From Oceanobacillus bengalensis (GTDB taxonomy: Bacteria; Bacillota; Bacilli; Bacillales; Amphibacillaceae): a DNA stretch of 64,000 nt. The position numbers and the translations under genes are program-made. Below, one piece after another: positions 7,301 to 16,058 of this stretch. Under the pieces are notes generated by a model. The model did no database searches, was not told the DNA's origin, and was given only the letters and a program-made list of their open reading frames with translations. Where the stretch lies: contig NZ_RBZO01000022.1 in the NCBI RefSeq assembly GCF_003628445.1, positions 1 through 64,000 of the forward strand. The letters run 5' to 3'. The first letter of the stretch is position 1. Each line of letters begins with the position of its first letter.

Positions 7301-8713
7301 TTAGAACCACTCTGCGTGAAAGACGCCTTCTTTATCTTTACGTTCAAAAGTATGTGCGCCGAAGTAGTCACGTTGTGCTTGAATTAAGTTAGCCGGTAAA
7401 TCACTAGAGCGATAACTATCATAGTAGGCAATCGCACTAGAGAATGTTGGAACTGGAATGCCATGTTTCATTGCAATTGTAATTACTTCACGTAATGCCG
7501 ATTGATAATTTTCTACGACTTCCTTGAAATATGGATCTAACATCAAGTTAGCCAATTCGGCTTCGCGATCAAATGCATCCTTAATCTTTTGTAGGAATTG
7601 TGCTCGAATAATACAACCACCTCGCCAAATCATTGAGATGTCGCCATATTTAAGATCCCATCCATATTCTTCTGACGCTGCACGCAACTGTGCAAAGCCT
7701 TGTGCATAAGAAGTAATCTTACTCATATATAATGCCTTTCTAATTGCTTCAATTAATTCTTTACGGTCACCTTCATAAGTTACTGCTTCAGGACCATTTA
7801 ATACCTTACTTGCTTTTACACGTTCATCTTTTAAGCTTGAAATAAAGCGTGCAAATACAGATTCGGTAATTAGTGGTAGTGGAACACCTAAATCTAATGC
7901 ATTTTTACTTGTCCATTTACCCGTACCTTTTTGGCCAGCTTTATCCATAATGACGTCCACAAGCGGTTTACCTGTTTCATCATCTTTCTTCGTAAATACA
8001 TCTGCAGTAATTTCAATCAGATAACTATCTAATTCACCTTTATTCCATTCGGTAAATACTTCATGAAGTTCATCTGCATCCATTCCAAGTACGTTCTTCA
8101 TAATATGATAAGCCTCAGCAATTAATTGCATGTCTCCATATTCAATCCCGTTATGAACCATTTTAACAAAGTGCCCAGCACCATTTGGTCCAATATAGGT
8201 TACGCACGGATCACCTTCTACTTTTGCTGAAATAGCTTCAAAGATAGGTGCAACTAATTCATATGCTTCCTTCTGTCCACCAGGCATTAAGGAAGGACCT
8301 TTAAGTGCGCCTTCTTCTCCACCCGAAACTCCTGTACCAATAAAGTGGATTCCTGATTCATCCAATTTTTGATTACGGCGCATCGTATCTTCATACAATG
8401 TATTACCACCATCAATTAAAATGTCGCCTTTCTCAAGATATGGCATCAAGGAATCAATGGTTGCATCTGTAGCAGGACCAGCTTTCACCATCATCATAAT
8501 TTTACGTGGCTTTTCTAATGATTGAACGAACTCTTTAATCGTCTTCGCTCCGACAAAGTCCTTGCCTTTCGCTTCATTTGCAAGAAACTCTTGTGTTTTT
8601 TCATATGTACGGTTATATACCGCTACTGAATTCCCTCTGCTTTCGATATTTAATGCTAGATTTTTGCCCATTACAGCTAATCCGATAACACCAATCTGTT
8701 GTTGTTTAGACAT
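7301..8713 (-). CDS. gndA: 6-phosphogluconate dehydrogenase, decarboxylating
   Basis: 470 aa, the normal length. It oxidises and decarboxylates 6-phosphogluconate to ribulose 5-phosphate with NADP in the pentose phosphate pathway. Visible are the N-terminal Rossmann [12 protein letters not shown], the NRT cofactor segment, [11 protein letters not shown] (substrate loop), the [16 protein letters not shown] signature with the catalytic Lys, and the C-terminal tail ending HAEWF. The ATG at 8713 follows AGAAAGGAAATGACCT. Single gene between mgsA and the chemotaxis-like gene; not part of the conserved B. subtilis order at this place. Confidence 0.96.
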   Translation of the reverse strand: MSKQQQIGVIGLAVMGKNLALNIESRGNSVAVYNRTYEKTQEFLANEAKGKDFVGAKTIKEFVQSLEKPRKIMMMVKAGPATDATIDSLMPYLEKGDILIDGGNTLYEDTMRRNQKLDESGIHFIGTGVSGGEEGALKGPSLMPGGQKEAYELVAPIFEAISAKVEGDPCVTYIGPNGAGHFVKMVHNGIEYGDMQLIAEAYHIMKNVLGMDADELHEVFTEWNKGELDSYLIEITADVFTKKDDETGKPLVDVIMDKAGQKGTGKWTSKNALDLGVPLPLITESVFARFISSLKDERVKASKVLNGPEAVTYEGDRKELIEAIRKALYMSKITSYAQGFAQLRAASEEYGWDLKYGDISMIWRGGCIIRAQFLQKIKDAFDREAELANLMLDPYFKEVVENYQSALREVITIAMKHGIPVPTFSSAIAYYDSYRSSDLPANLIQAQRDYFGAHTFERKDKEGVFHAEWF

Positions 8714-8860
8714 AGGTCATTTCCTTTCTGTTTAAAATGCATTATTTTTATACCATATATATACCAAATCTACATACCAAGGCAAACAAACTATTTATTT
8801 GGTCCATTATACTTTTAATTATATTATTATACCACTATGACGTATAAGGTGCCAGGAACG

Positions 8861-8893
8861 AAAAAGACCCTTTCCACCGAGGTGAAAAGAGCC
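8861..8893 (-). terminator. terminator after the soluble chemotaxis-like gene
   Basis: On the minus strand GGCTCTTTTCACC and GGTGGAAAGGGTC pair over 13 positions (four G-T wobbles) and end in TTTTT, about 85 nt past the stop at 8977. Confidence 0.75.
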
Positions 8894-8976
8894 TAGAACT
8901 GTAAACAGTTAAATTATATCATTGTAGCATGGAGGGCTATTTAAAATATAAAATAAAACCCATAGTAGACTATCCT

Positions 8977-9807
8977 TTACGACTCATGTCCAATCAATTG
9001 AGTCATGAAGTATTTAAGATCCTGCGAGGCCTTATTAAGATTCTCAATTTCACCCATGAAATTGGTGATCAATTTGGCTTCTTCCTGAGTAGAGTCAGCA
9101 ATCTCCTTGAAATCGGTCTGCATCCCCCTCATCGTTTCCTGAATGTTTTTCAAAGTATCCTCAATATTTGTTGTGGCACGCTTCGTTTCTTCGGATAGTT
9201 TACGAACCTCATTAGCAACAACACCAAAGCCAGCTCCAGCACTACCGACCCTAGCAGCTTCTATCGATGCATTTAAACCTAGAAGATTAGTTTGGTTGCT
9301 TATCCCCTTTATAAAATTGGTTACCTCATTTACCTTTATCGACTCATCGACCGCATTTTGTACGTTGGAGGATATTTGTCCCGTTGTCGCAGATAGCTCC
9401 TCTGAATGAGCGGCTATGTGCTGAACCGTAGCTAATAAGGTGGTTGTGGTATTTTCAATTGTAATAATAATATTGTTAAGCTGCTGTTGGTTTCTCGTAC
9501 TTACAGCAACATTTAATCCAGCTATAAGCTCACCCTGCTCATTAGTAATAGGGATGGAAATACTATCAAAAGGGATGCCGTATTCCTCTTCTGGCACTTT
9601 TACAGTAACCGTATTTACAGGATCGACCATCCCAAAATTTTTATATTTAGGTGGTAATGGCTCCCCTGGTTGATGCTTAAAATCGAGATCAGCACTTGGA
9701 GAATAGAATACATATTTTTCATGATCAAAAATGGTGAGCATAACTTCCTCACGCATAATCTTTTTTATAATTGGAACTGAATGAATGATAGATTGAACAA
9801 GATCCAT
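8977..9807 (-). CDS. soluble methyl-accepting chemotaxis-like protein (YfmS type)
   Basis: A 276-aa transducer without membrane segments. The N-terminal part (about 1-115) is a small sensor domain with [12 protein letters not shown] and [18 protein letters not shown], typical of a PAS/Cache-like fold; the C-terminal part carries the signalling hairpin, including the tip sequence [15 protein letters not shown] and [12 protein letters not shown] that binds CheA/CheW. Length and plan resemble B. subtilis YfmS. I chose ATG 9807 (GGAAGGAAG 6 nt upstream) rather than an upstream in-frame ATG at 9909. Single gene with its own terminator. Ligand unknown. Confidence 0.85.
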   Translation of the reverse strand: MDLVQSIIHSVPIIKKIMREEVMLTIFDHEKYVFYSPSADLDFKHQPGEPLPPKYKNFGMVDPVNTVTVKVPEEEYGIPFDSISIPITNEQGELIAGLNVAVSTRNQQQLNNIIITIENTTTTLLATVQHIAAHSEELSATTGQISSNVQNAVDESIKVNEVTNFIKGISNQTNLLGLNASIEAARVGSAGAGFGVVANEVRKLSEETKRATTNIEDTLKNIQETMRGMQTDFKEIADSTQEEAKLITNFMGEIENLNKASQDLKYFMTQLIGHES

Positions 9808-10179
9808 ATTAAACTTCCTTCCTGCAAATAAATTATATATAAAGATAGTATCAATTGAATAAAGGTTTACACAGTAAACAACACATAACCCTATGGGACA
9901 ATAATACATTTCAAAATAAAAAGGATCCCCAACTTAATTGGTTAAGATCCCTTAAATAGTTAATATTAATACGTTGACAGCTGAAGTGTTCGACGACCTC
10001 TACAAACTTTATATAAGATTTATAGTAAGTTATACAATAAGGTCAAATTTTAACATAAAAAAAACTAAGCTTCAACTTTTCAGGCGTACCCAATTATTTC
10101 CATCCCCTCTTGTTCCAGTTAATAGATGCTTGCCATTCTATCATGTTAATTTGTTTTTTATCTTGCTGATTGTATTCAA
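9808..10179. other. intergenic region with one terminator
   Basis: No gene is supported here. It holds the upstream region of the chemotaxis-like gene and the hairpin at 9916-9951. Short open frames on both strands lack ribosome sites. Confidence 0.6.
9916..9951 (-). terminator. terminator downstream of the 47-aa gene
   Basis: On the minus strand AAGGGATCTTAAC pairs with GTTGGGGATCCTT (one A-A mismatch, several G-T pairs) and is followed by TTTTT. Confidence 0.65.
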
Positions 10180-10323
10180 CTATTGATATTGTTTCCATAT
10201 CAATTTCATTAGTTCATTGATCGCATGGTCAAAACTGTCTTTCATTCTTCCTAAATATCTGCGACTATCTTCATACTCTGCTAGTAATTGATCCGCCCAA
10301 TTCTCTAATTCCTGATTGTTCAT
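10180..10323 (-). CDS. small hypothetical protein (47 aa)
   Basis: A short gene not recognised by family. The ATG at 10323 has a strong site (GAGGGGTGG, 5 nt spacing) and the frame runs 47 codons to TAG. The product is acidic at the start, with a Trp at 9 and 43, and looks like one or two amphipathic helices (NQELENWADQLL, then EDSRRYLGRMKDSFDH). It starts 36 nt after the terminator of the XRE/ImmA gene, so it may be expressed by read-through or its own promoter. The excellent ribosome site is the main support. Confidence 0.6.
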   Translation of the reverse strand: MNNQELENWADQLLAEYEDSRRYLGRMKDSFDHAINELMKLIWKQYQ

Positions 10324-10358
10324 TTTACCCACCCCTCAAGTGTTTTACAATAAAAATA

Positions 10359-10395
10359 GAACACCAAATAACGCTTAGTGCGTCATTCAGTGTCC
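10359..10395 (-). terminator. terminator after the XRE/ImmA gene
   Basis: On the minus strand GGACACTGAATGACGC pairs with GCGTTATTTGGTGTTC over 16 positions (with G-T pairs) around a 5-nt loop and is followed by TATTTTTAT. Confidence 0.85.
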
Positions 10396-10420
10396 TCCAG
10401 TTAACTTGTAGAACATAATG

Positions 10421-11608
10421 TTAATTTACTTTAAATCCTAGCTCATTAACCGTAAATTTTTTATTCTCCTTTTGACGGTTAGTAATGAAAAAGCCCTCTT
10501 CTATACCAGTCAAAATGGTTAGAAAGCTCTGGTCAACTTTTAATTCATCCATCAACTCAGTGACTGAATACAAACCTTCATCAAAAAGTAACTGTAAGAT
10601 ACTTTTTACCTTAGTCGGCCGCTCAATAGGTATTTGATTATCTAATGGCTCGTTGACTTTATATCCTTTTTTATTGATTACCATATAGAAATATCTATAC
10701 TTTTGATAATCTATGACCCCTAATTTAAAAGCCCTAATTGCAATAGCTTGTAGTGAAACCCTCCATTTTTGTTTCATATCAATATAGGAGTCTGGATTAG
10801 ATTTTTTCACTATATTGCTACAATCTAGTAGAAATTGCTCTTCTGGCAAAAGAAATTCAGACGCAAAATAATTGGCTTCATCTTCAAGAGCTCTATAGTT
10901 TTTCTTGTCTTGCATTGTAAACTCTACTTTATAATGTAGCATAAGGTGTCCAAGTTCATGCGCCAAATCAAAATTCCTTCTTACAGCTGATTTTTTAATT
11001 GATCCTAAAATTATAAACGGTCTATGATCTTCACTCCAAAGACTATATGCATCAATTGTATCACCAATTTCTTTTTCGAAAACAAATGCTCCTGACTTTT
11101 CTAATAAGAAGAGTAAATTTTTATTAGAGTAATTATCTAAACCTATTTTTTGACGAACTAATTTAGCAATACATTTAATTTGAGCGTTTCTATCCATGTC
11201 TGGATTATTATTCATAAACAAAATTGCATCATTTCTCAATTCCAGAAGAGTATTCTTAGGGTAATTAATCTTACCTTCAACTTTTTTTAAAAAAGCATCA
11301 AGGAATCTCACATGCATTGATTCACTTTGAGATTTATTTAATGAATTAATTGTCTCAGATCTATATGCGATGTTATCTACTTGTATATTTTGCATATCTG
11401 ATTCATCTAGTATATCATTATTCAAAAAATATGATGATTTAACATGAAAAATTGCTTTTAGTTTATTTACTACTTCTAATTTTGGAGAAACGTATCCATT
11501 TTCGTACTGCCAAATAGCCTGTTCAGTAACATTGATTTTATCCGCCAACTGATTTCTACTCATATTATTGAGTATCCTAATGTTGTTCAAGCTTTTACCT
11601 ATGAACAC
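10421..11608 (-). CDS. XRE-family regulator fused to ImmA/IrrE metallopeptidase
   Basis: 395 aa. Residues about 5-58 form an XRE helix-turn-helix (SRNQLADKINVTEQAIWQYE), and a central ImmA/IrrE domain carries the zinc motif HELGH (217-221) with the following ExxANxFASEFLLP segment. Proteins of this build are repressors that are cut or act as proteases, often paired with toxins, phage regions or stress genes. It lies 20 nt after the gene at 11629-12393 and ends in a strong terminator, so the two form one unit. The C-terminal 80 residues look like a winged-helix region. Both genes are AT-rich compared with the flanking core genes, hinting at transfer. Confidence 0.85.
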   Translation of the reverse strand: MFIGKSLNNIRILNNMSRNQLADKINVTEQAIWQYENGYVSPKLEVVNKLKAIFHVKSSYFLNNDILDESDMQNIQVDNIAYRSETINSLNKSQSESMHVRFLDAFLKKVEGKINYPKNTLLELRNDAILFMNNNPDMDRNAQIKCIAKLVRQKIGLDNYSNKNLLFLLEKSGAFVFEKEIGDTIDAYSLWSEDHRPFIILGSIKKSAVRRNFDLAHELGHLMLHYKVEFTMQDKKNYRALEDEANYFASEFLLPEEQFLLDCSNIVKKSNPDSYIDMKQKWRVSLQAIAIRAFKLGVIDYQKYRYFYMVINKKGYKVNEPLDNQIPIERPTKVKSILQLLFDEGLYSVTELMDELKVDQSFLTILTGIEEGFFITNRQKENKKFTVNELGFKVN

Positions 11609-11628
11609 AGGCTATACCTCCTTATTTC

Positions 11629-12393
11629 TTAACTTTTCCTATCTATCTCCTTGGTTTCCTCATTTATACCAATATCGAACCTATATGCATCATAGTTATT
11701 GTTAGAATCCACATCATTTGATAATACTTCTTTTAATTCATCATCGATTTGAATACTTTCAGGATTAATATATGTTGTTAAATCATCGATTAAATAAGCT
11801 TTATTATCAATAGGATTTGGCATAAATAGAGAAATTCCAGAAATTAACTGACTCTCATCAATTTCATATGTTATTATATAGAAACGATCATAATTAGATT
11901 CTATTTTTGCTATCTCAACATTATCTTCTTCACTAAGAAGATTGTCTTCAAAAAGTTGCAGTTGCACCGAGTCGTTAGTATTATCTGTTTTTATATTGGA
12001 AAAGTCTATCTCTGAATTAATTTTCATTAAGTTTTCCATATAAGACATTTTTCCATTTCTTATTTTTCCATTAGCATCTCTTCCCCGATCAACCTGTTCC
12101 TCATGAAAATATCTCGAATTTTTCACGATAAATAATATCTTTTCATCTTGATGTTGGAATTGTAAGTATTGCCACGTTAATCCTGCCTTAGCTAGTTTAC
12201 TTTCAACACCATATGGTTTGCAAGCCCTAGCTACTTGGTCATCAATATGATTACCTTTAACCCAAGCATACGCACCACTAACTTTCATTTTCCTTGCTTT
12301 TTCTCTTCGTATTTCAAGATATTCACGATACCCTTCCATTAAACCATCGACTATATATTCATTTAATTCTGTAGATAATTTAAATTCTCCCAT
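11629..12393 (-). CDS. hypothetical protein, partner of the XRE/ImmA regulator
   Basis: 254 aa, first gene of the two-gene unit with the XRE/ImmA protein. I do not recognise it firmly; it recalls the DUF5986-type proteins that occur beside XRE/ImmA genes, but this is from memory. The N-terminal 110 residues are basic and aromatic (YAWVKGN, GLTWQYLQF, FIVKNSRYF) and could bind nucleic acid; the rest is acidic (LFEDNLLSEEDN, Asp/Asn-rich end). No catalytic motif is obvious. The start at 12393 is 9 nt from a GGGGGG site; ATG 12399 is only 3 nt from it. A toxin or defence effector is possible, unproven. Confidence 0.65.
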   Translation of the reverse strand: MGEFKLSTELNEYIVDGLMEGYREYLEIRREKARKMKVSGAYAWVKGNHIDDQVARACKPYGVESKLAKAGLTWQYLQFQHQDEKILFIVKNSRYFHEEQVDRGRDANGKIRNGKMSYMENLMKINSEIDFSNIKTDNTNDSVQLQLFEDNLLSEEDNVEIAKIESNYDRFYIITYEIDESQLISGISLFMPNPIDNKAYLIDDLTTYINPESIQIDDELKEVLSNDVDSNNNYDAYRFDIGINEETKEIDRKS

Positions 12394-12629
12394 AAGCATA
12401 ATCCCCCCATATTCTCTCTAAAACTTCAACATTAATACCATTTTATTAAAGAAAATATGATTTGTATATACTTTTCTTAAAGTTTAATACCTAAGCGCAC
12501 TCTGTATGTCATACGGTACGTAAATAGGCGTTCATATGGTGTGTGCGTAAGAAATACGTATGATGGAACTTCTCGAATGGGCTTCCCGCGCAGAAGTCAC
12601 ACAAAAAGCCGTCTAATTAAGAGTAACCA

Positions 12630-12724
12630 GCGGTTTTCAAGCGGGTCTTGCATCGGTCGATGGTTTTTCTTGATTTGCTCACTACGCTCGTATAACCGCT
12701 CTTTCCTTCCCACTTGAAAATCGC
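12630..12724. repeat. inverted repeat with 16-bp arms
   Basis: Arms GCGGTTTTCAAGCGGG (12630-12645) and CCCACTTGAAAATCGC (12709-12724) pair over 15 of 16 positions around a 63-nt loop. It has no T-run, so it is not a simple terminator. It lies in the geneless stretch between the XRE/ImmA unit and the pdaC-like gene. Confidence 0.65.
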
Positions 12725-13112
12725 GGAAAACCTCTTCTTACAAACAGCGCAGTGCCTTTCTCAGCAGATGCCATAGATAACTATTTGCGCCTTCTGGTGG
12801 CATACACTTGCCAGTTTGTTGTTTGCAGCCCGTGCTTCGATCCCTCTTCTCTGCTCCATAAGAACAAAGAGGGCAAACCCTTGGTATATAAGGTTTATTA
12901 ACATTTTAAGAAATATACAGATAAATTCTAAGTGTATTGAATACATCGCAATCCATTTATATCAACGTTTAATGTAAATTCCAATGGATAAAGATGTAAA
13001 GGAAAGTATTGAAAATGATATTACTTGAACCAATTTGAACCAAAATGATAGATGTTAGTTGAATACTTTTTACGAATAATGATTGAATGGGCCACAAATG
13101 GGCACAAGTAAA

Positions 13113-13148
13113 AACCCCCTGTCACAAATACTGTTGTAACAGGGGGTT
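13113..13148 (-). terminator. terminator downstream of the PdaC-like gene
   Basis: AACCCCCTGT and ACAGGGGGTT form a perfect 10-bp stem; on the minus strand a TTTTTAC run follows. It is about 175 nt past the stop at 13324, the first strong hairpin behind that gene. Confidence 0.7.
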
Positions 13149-13323
13149 AAGGTATTATTCGATACTGTCTTCCATCTTAAACTTGATTCTCTTAAACTTC
13201 ATCTTATGTCATACCTATTCAAAAGGCTTATTTATATGCTTTCTAAAAGTAAGCTTTCAAACATATTCATACTTTTTCAATCTGATGGTACATGAATGGG
13301 GCATGAAGGCAATAATACTTATT

Positions 13324-14778
13324 CTAACGTATTTTACCGTAATGCGGCCCGACACCTTTTTCATTCCACAGTTCAAGAAGCTGTGAAACAGTTACCATCT
13401 GATACCCCTGCTTATCCAGTGAGGTCAATAGCTGTGGCAATGCATCTGCAGTTGAAGGATGAATATCATGCAGTAATACAATTGATCCTGGTGCAACATT
13501 GGACATCACTTCCTCATTTACTGCTTCTGCACTACGGCTTTTCCAGTCAAATGAATCAACTGACCACATGGCAATAGGAGCTTCCAAATCTGCTGCAGCC
13601 TTTTCTACATCACTGTTCGATGCACCATAAGGCGGACGTAATAAGGTTGGAGCCTTACCGGTCGCTTTTTCAATAATATTGCTGGATTGTCGCACCTCTT
13701 CTTTGATTTGATTCAACCCTAAGATCGTTAAGTCTTGATGGTTCATTGTATGGTTTGCAATTTCATGACCTTCTTCCGCCACCTTAGCAGCAAGGGATGG
13801 ATAATATTCCACCTGACTTCCAAGCATAAAAAATGTTGCTTTGGCATTATACTTTTTCAGTGTATCTAAAATTCTTGGTGTCACTTCCGGATGTGGACCA
13901 TCATCAAATGTTAATGCAACGTATTTTCCATCCGGGTCAAGTTTCGCTATGTCCTCCGGATGCTGTTCTTCTTCCTTGCCTTTTTCCTTTTCAGGAATCT
14001 TCACATCTATTTTTTCCGCGAATTTCTTATTGAGATACGGTTTGATTTTCTTCATTGGAATTTCCACTTTTATTGCACCCGCTGCACCTGCTGCAATTTC
14101 ATATTCATCAAAATAAAATGTCATGCCCTTACGACTGACTGACCACTCCCATTTTTCGGGGTCCTTTAAAACTTTTTCTGCCATATCATCAAAGATATAG
14201 ATGCTGATTTCTTGATTGCTGTGTAACTCATCCAAAATAAGCTTTTGGATGTCCTTGACCGACGCTTCATTCAACTGAAAAACATCATCCAGTTGTAAGA
14301 GTTTGTTTTGATTCAGATCAATGACGAATGACTTCATTTTTGTCATTCCGTTAGCTCCACCTGTTATATGATACGCCTCGAATTCGAGCGTATAGATTTT
14401 ATCGGCTATTTTTTCCGTTTCTAATTGTATATTTAAGTGCGCACGGAAATCATTCTCCTCAAGCGTGTTTTTATGTTCTTTTATACTGGTTGTAAATTCT
14501 TTTTTCTGTTGGTCAATCCACTCATCTATGGGTTTATTAATCTGTTTGTTTTCTGTATACGGCTGACTGACTGAAAATGTATAGAGATTCGTTTCTTTCG
14601 TCTTCGTTTTGATGTTCAAACCCGGATAAACGCTGGAATCTGCAATTTTCTCATTCGGTTCATTCGGTTCAGAAGATTCCTTTAAAACCTGGGCAATCGC
14701 TTGATTTACTCCAAAAGTAATACCAAAAAGTAGAAAAACAATAACAATCCATCCAGGTAATTTTATACGTCTTATCAT
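13324..14778 (-). CDS. PdaC-like peptidoglycan deacetylase
   Basis: 484 aa. A membrane anchor (about 9-30) is followed by a DUF4163/DUF3298 (RsiV-like) region (about 60-270) and a NodB deacetylase domain (about 285-475). The active-site motifs are complete: TFDDG, HTMNH (zinc His pair), RPPYG and LLHDIH. The same architecture is found in B. subtilis PdaC (YjeA), which deacetylates N-acetylmuramic acid and gives lysozyme resistance. The enzyme should sit outside the cell membrane. Single gene in the accessory block between cwlD and rpsI, where B. subtilis has ybaJ/ybaK. Confidence 0.85.
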   Translation of the reverse strand: MIRRIKLPGWIVIVFLLFGITFGVNQAIAQVLKESSEPNEPNEKIADSSVYPGLNIKTKTKETNLYTFSVSQPYTENKQINKPIDEWIDQQKKEFTTSIKEHKNTLEENDFRAHLNIQLETEKIADKIYTLEFEAYHITGGANGMTKMKSFVIDLNQNKLLQLDDVFQLNEASVKDIQKLILDELHSNQEISIYIFDDMAEKVLKDPEKWEWSVSRKGMTFYFDEYEIAAGAAGAIKVEIPMKKIKPYLNKKFAEKIDVKIPEKEKGKEEEQHPEDIAKLDPDGKYVALTFDDGPHPEVTPRILDTLKKYNAKATFFMLGSQVEYYPSLAAKVAEEGHEIANHTMNHQDLTILGLNQIKEEVRQSSNIIEKATGKAPTLLRPPYGASNSDVEKAAADLEAPIAMWSVDSFDWKSRSAEAVNEEVMSNVAPGSIVLLHDIHPSTADALPQLLTSLDKQGYQMVTVSQLLELWNEKGVGPHYGKIR

Positions 14779-15068
14779 GATAGCTCATTTCCTTTTAATT
14801 ATTAGTTTAATAGAATACTATTTTATCATAATCAAAGCTATAAACAAAGAAGCGAATTGTATCAGCTTATTCGTAAAAGCCCTGTTAAAGAAACGATTAT
14901 ATTTTTAGCTTTGAGCGTTTTAAGCAATTCGAACTTTTAACGGAATTAAACATTAAAAAAACGACTTTTCACGTTTTAAGGGATAATCAGGCATCATTTT
15001 AATTGCTCAAAATATAGACGATTGCATATGTATCAAAAGGACACATAAACATACAACCACACACAATA

Positions 15069-15570
15069 TTATCTAGAATTAATGGCAATCGAGTAGAGGG
15101 AAAAGTTAAGTAACTTTCCGCCCCTCTCAATGCCAGTTCCTTTGTCTGTTAATGAACGATGGAGTACATAGCTACTAGATATAACCCAGTAACCTTTTCT
15201 TGTATTCGACCATTCATAAGCTTTTTGTTTATCGACACCTAAACTACTTAGTCTTTCTTTTTTCGTGCGTGGATTTTTCCACTGCTTCCAGATATATTGT
15301 CTAATCCTTCGTTTCAGCCAGCCATTGAGATTCTTCAAAAATCCTTTCATTTCCCCTATGCCATAGGAGTTTATCCACCCAGTCATAAGTTGCTGGACTT
15401 CTTTTAGAATCACTTCAAGACTTCGTCCACGATTGCCTTTAGTGATTCATTTTAGTTTCTCTTTTACGGTCACTTTTGATTTGTTATGAGGACGAATTTT
15501 AGCCCCTTTCTTCGTGGCTAATAGACAGAAACCAAGAAACTTTCGTTTCAAAGAGCTTCCAAAATTACTA
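15069..15570 (-). pseudogene. group II intron maturase remnant (C-terminal part)
   Basis: The frame 15069-15413 encodes the C-terminal maturase-specific domain of an intron-encoded protein (LMTGWINSYGIGEMKG, IRQYIWKQWKNPRTKK, AYEWSNTRKGYW). Upstream in the same frame, beyond a TGA stop near 15450, comes FLGFCLLATKKGAKIRPHNKS, the end of the reverse transcriptase/X domain. The whole RT core is gone, and the last residues run into intron 3' sequence. It is therefore a dead maturase with a large internal deletion and a nonsense codon. Confidence 0.85.
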
Positions 15571-15970
15571 CCGTTCGGTCCTTCATGTTTCGTTAGTTCA
15601 CATTACTATGACCTCTGCTGACTTCTTGTGATTCACCAAAACGTCACCGCTTTGGTTGTGCTAATTCGTTATCATTCAACTCCCACCGCACCCCCACAAG
15701 ACCTCCCTCTTGTAAGAGCGAAAACTTTCCTCCCATGTAACAGCTAGATTTACTGTATAAGTTTCAGGCAGTGTTGGACTTTGTCTTGTTCGCAGACTTA
15801 TCCAACCTAATTCAGCCTTCTATCTAGTTTCTGTTCGTCAGTTCAGGAGTTTGCGTCCAGCTTCCTTCAGCCACTACCTCACGATGGCCACCTTGCCTTT
15901 CGCTAACAGTTCCTACTGCCAAGCCTGTAGTGGACTTTCACCACCAAGTTTTCGCACATGCAGGGCGCAC
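15088..15970 (-). mobile_element. degenerate group II intron
   Basis: The minus strand begins at 15970 with GTGCGCC, the usual group II intron 5' end, followed by CTTGGTGGTGAAAGTCCACTAC and later GTGAATCACAAGAAGTCAGC, all typical of domain I-IV sequence in bacterial introns. The 3' end is placed at CCCTCTACTCGAT (15088), with a preceding GAGAGGGGCGG hairpin as in domains V/VI. The element is about 0.88 kb; intact members with their maturase are near 1.9 kb. The first intron base lies directly behind the T-run of the rpsI terminator. Confidence 0.85.
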
Positions 15971-16001
15971 GAAAAAAAGCACCAGCAAGATGCCGATGCT
16001 T
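15971..16001 (-). terminator. terminator of the rplM-rpsI unit
   Basis: On the minus strand AGCATCGGCA and TGCTGGTGCT pair over 10 positions (two G-T pairs) around a TCT loop and run into seven T. The group II intron starts right after the T-run. Confidence 0.85.
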
Positions 16002-16024
16002 TAAATCTGTTAAGTGCTTTATAA

Positions 16025-16058
16025 GGTTCAAGTCGATTTGAACCAACTTGAACCAAAA
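16025..16058. repeat. short inverted and direct repeat (TTGAACCAA)
   Basis: GGTTCAAGTCGATTTGAACC forms a hairpin, and TTGAACCAA occurs twice in tandem. A 21-nt stretch here matches 13024-13044 except at one base. It lies between rpsI and its terminator. Confidence 0.55.

Larger units (their letters stand above)
12400..13323. other. 924-bp region without a supported gene, with structured and repeat DNA
   Basis: I find no credible gene. On the plus strand a frame without start runs from 12481 to about 12715; its translation contains NTYDGTSRMGFPRRSH and SNQRFSSGS and could be the tail of a decayed transposase, which I cannot confirm. On the minus strand 12680-12890 has broken open frames interrupted by stops. 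The stretch is richer in GC than the genes beside it. It holds the inverted repeat at 12630-12724, a TTGAACCAA direct repeat near 13025, and GGGCCACAAATGGGCAC at 13089-13105. It probably is the scar of a mobile element. Confidence 0.5.

Noticed and set aside
9974..10186. 70-codon frame on the plus strand
   Set aside because: No ribosome site and composition like AT-rich non-coding DNA; it overlaps the end of the 47-aa gene on the other strand.
12761..12946. 61-codon frame on the minus strand
   Set aside because: No ribosome site, no known family; the neighbouring frames show the region is broken DNA.
13087..13386. 99-codon plus-strand frame over the pdaC-like terminator
   Set aside because: It runs through a hairpin terminator and into the opposite strand of the deacetylase gene; no ribosome site.
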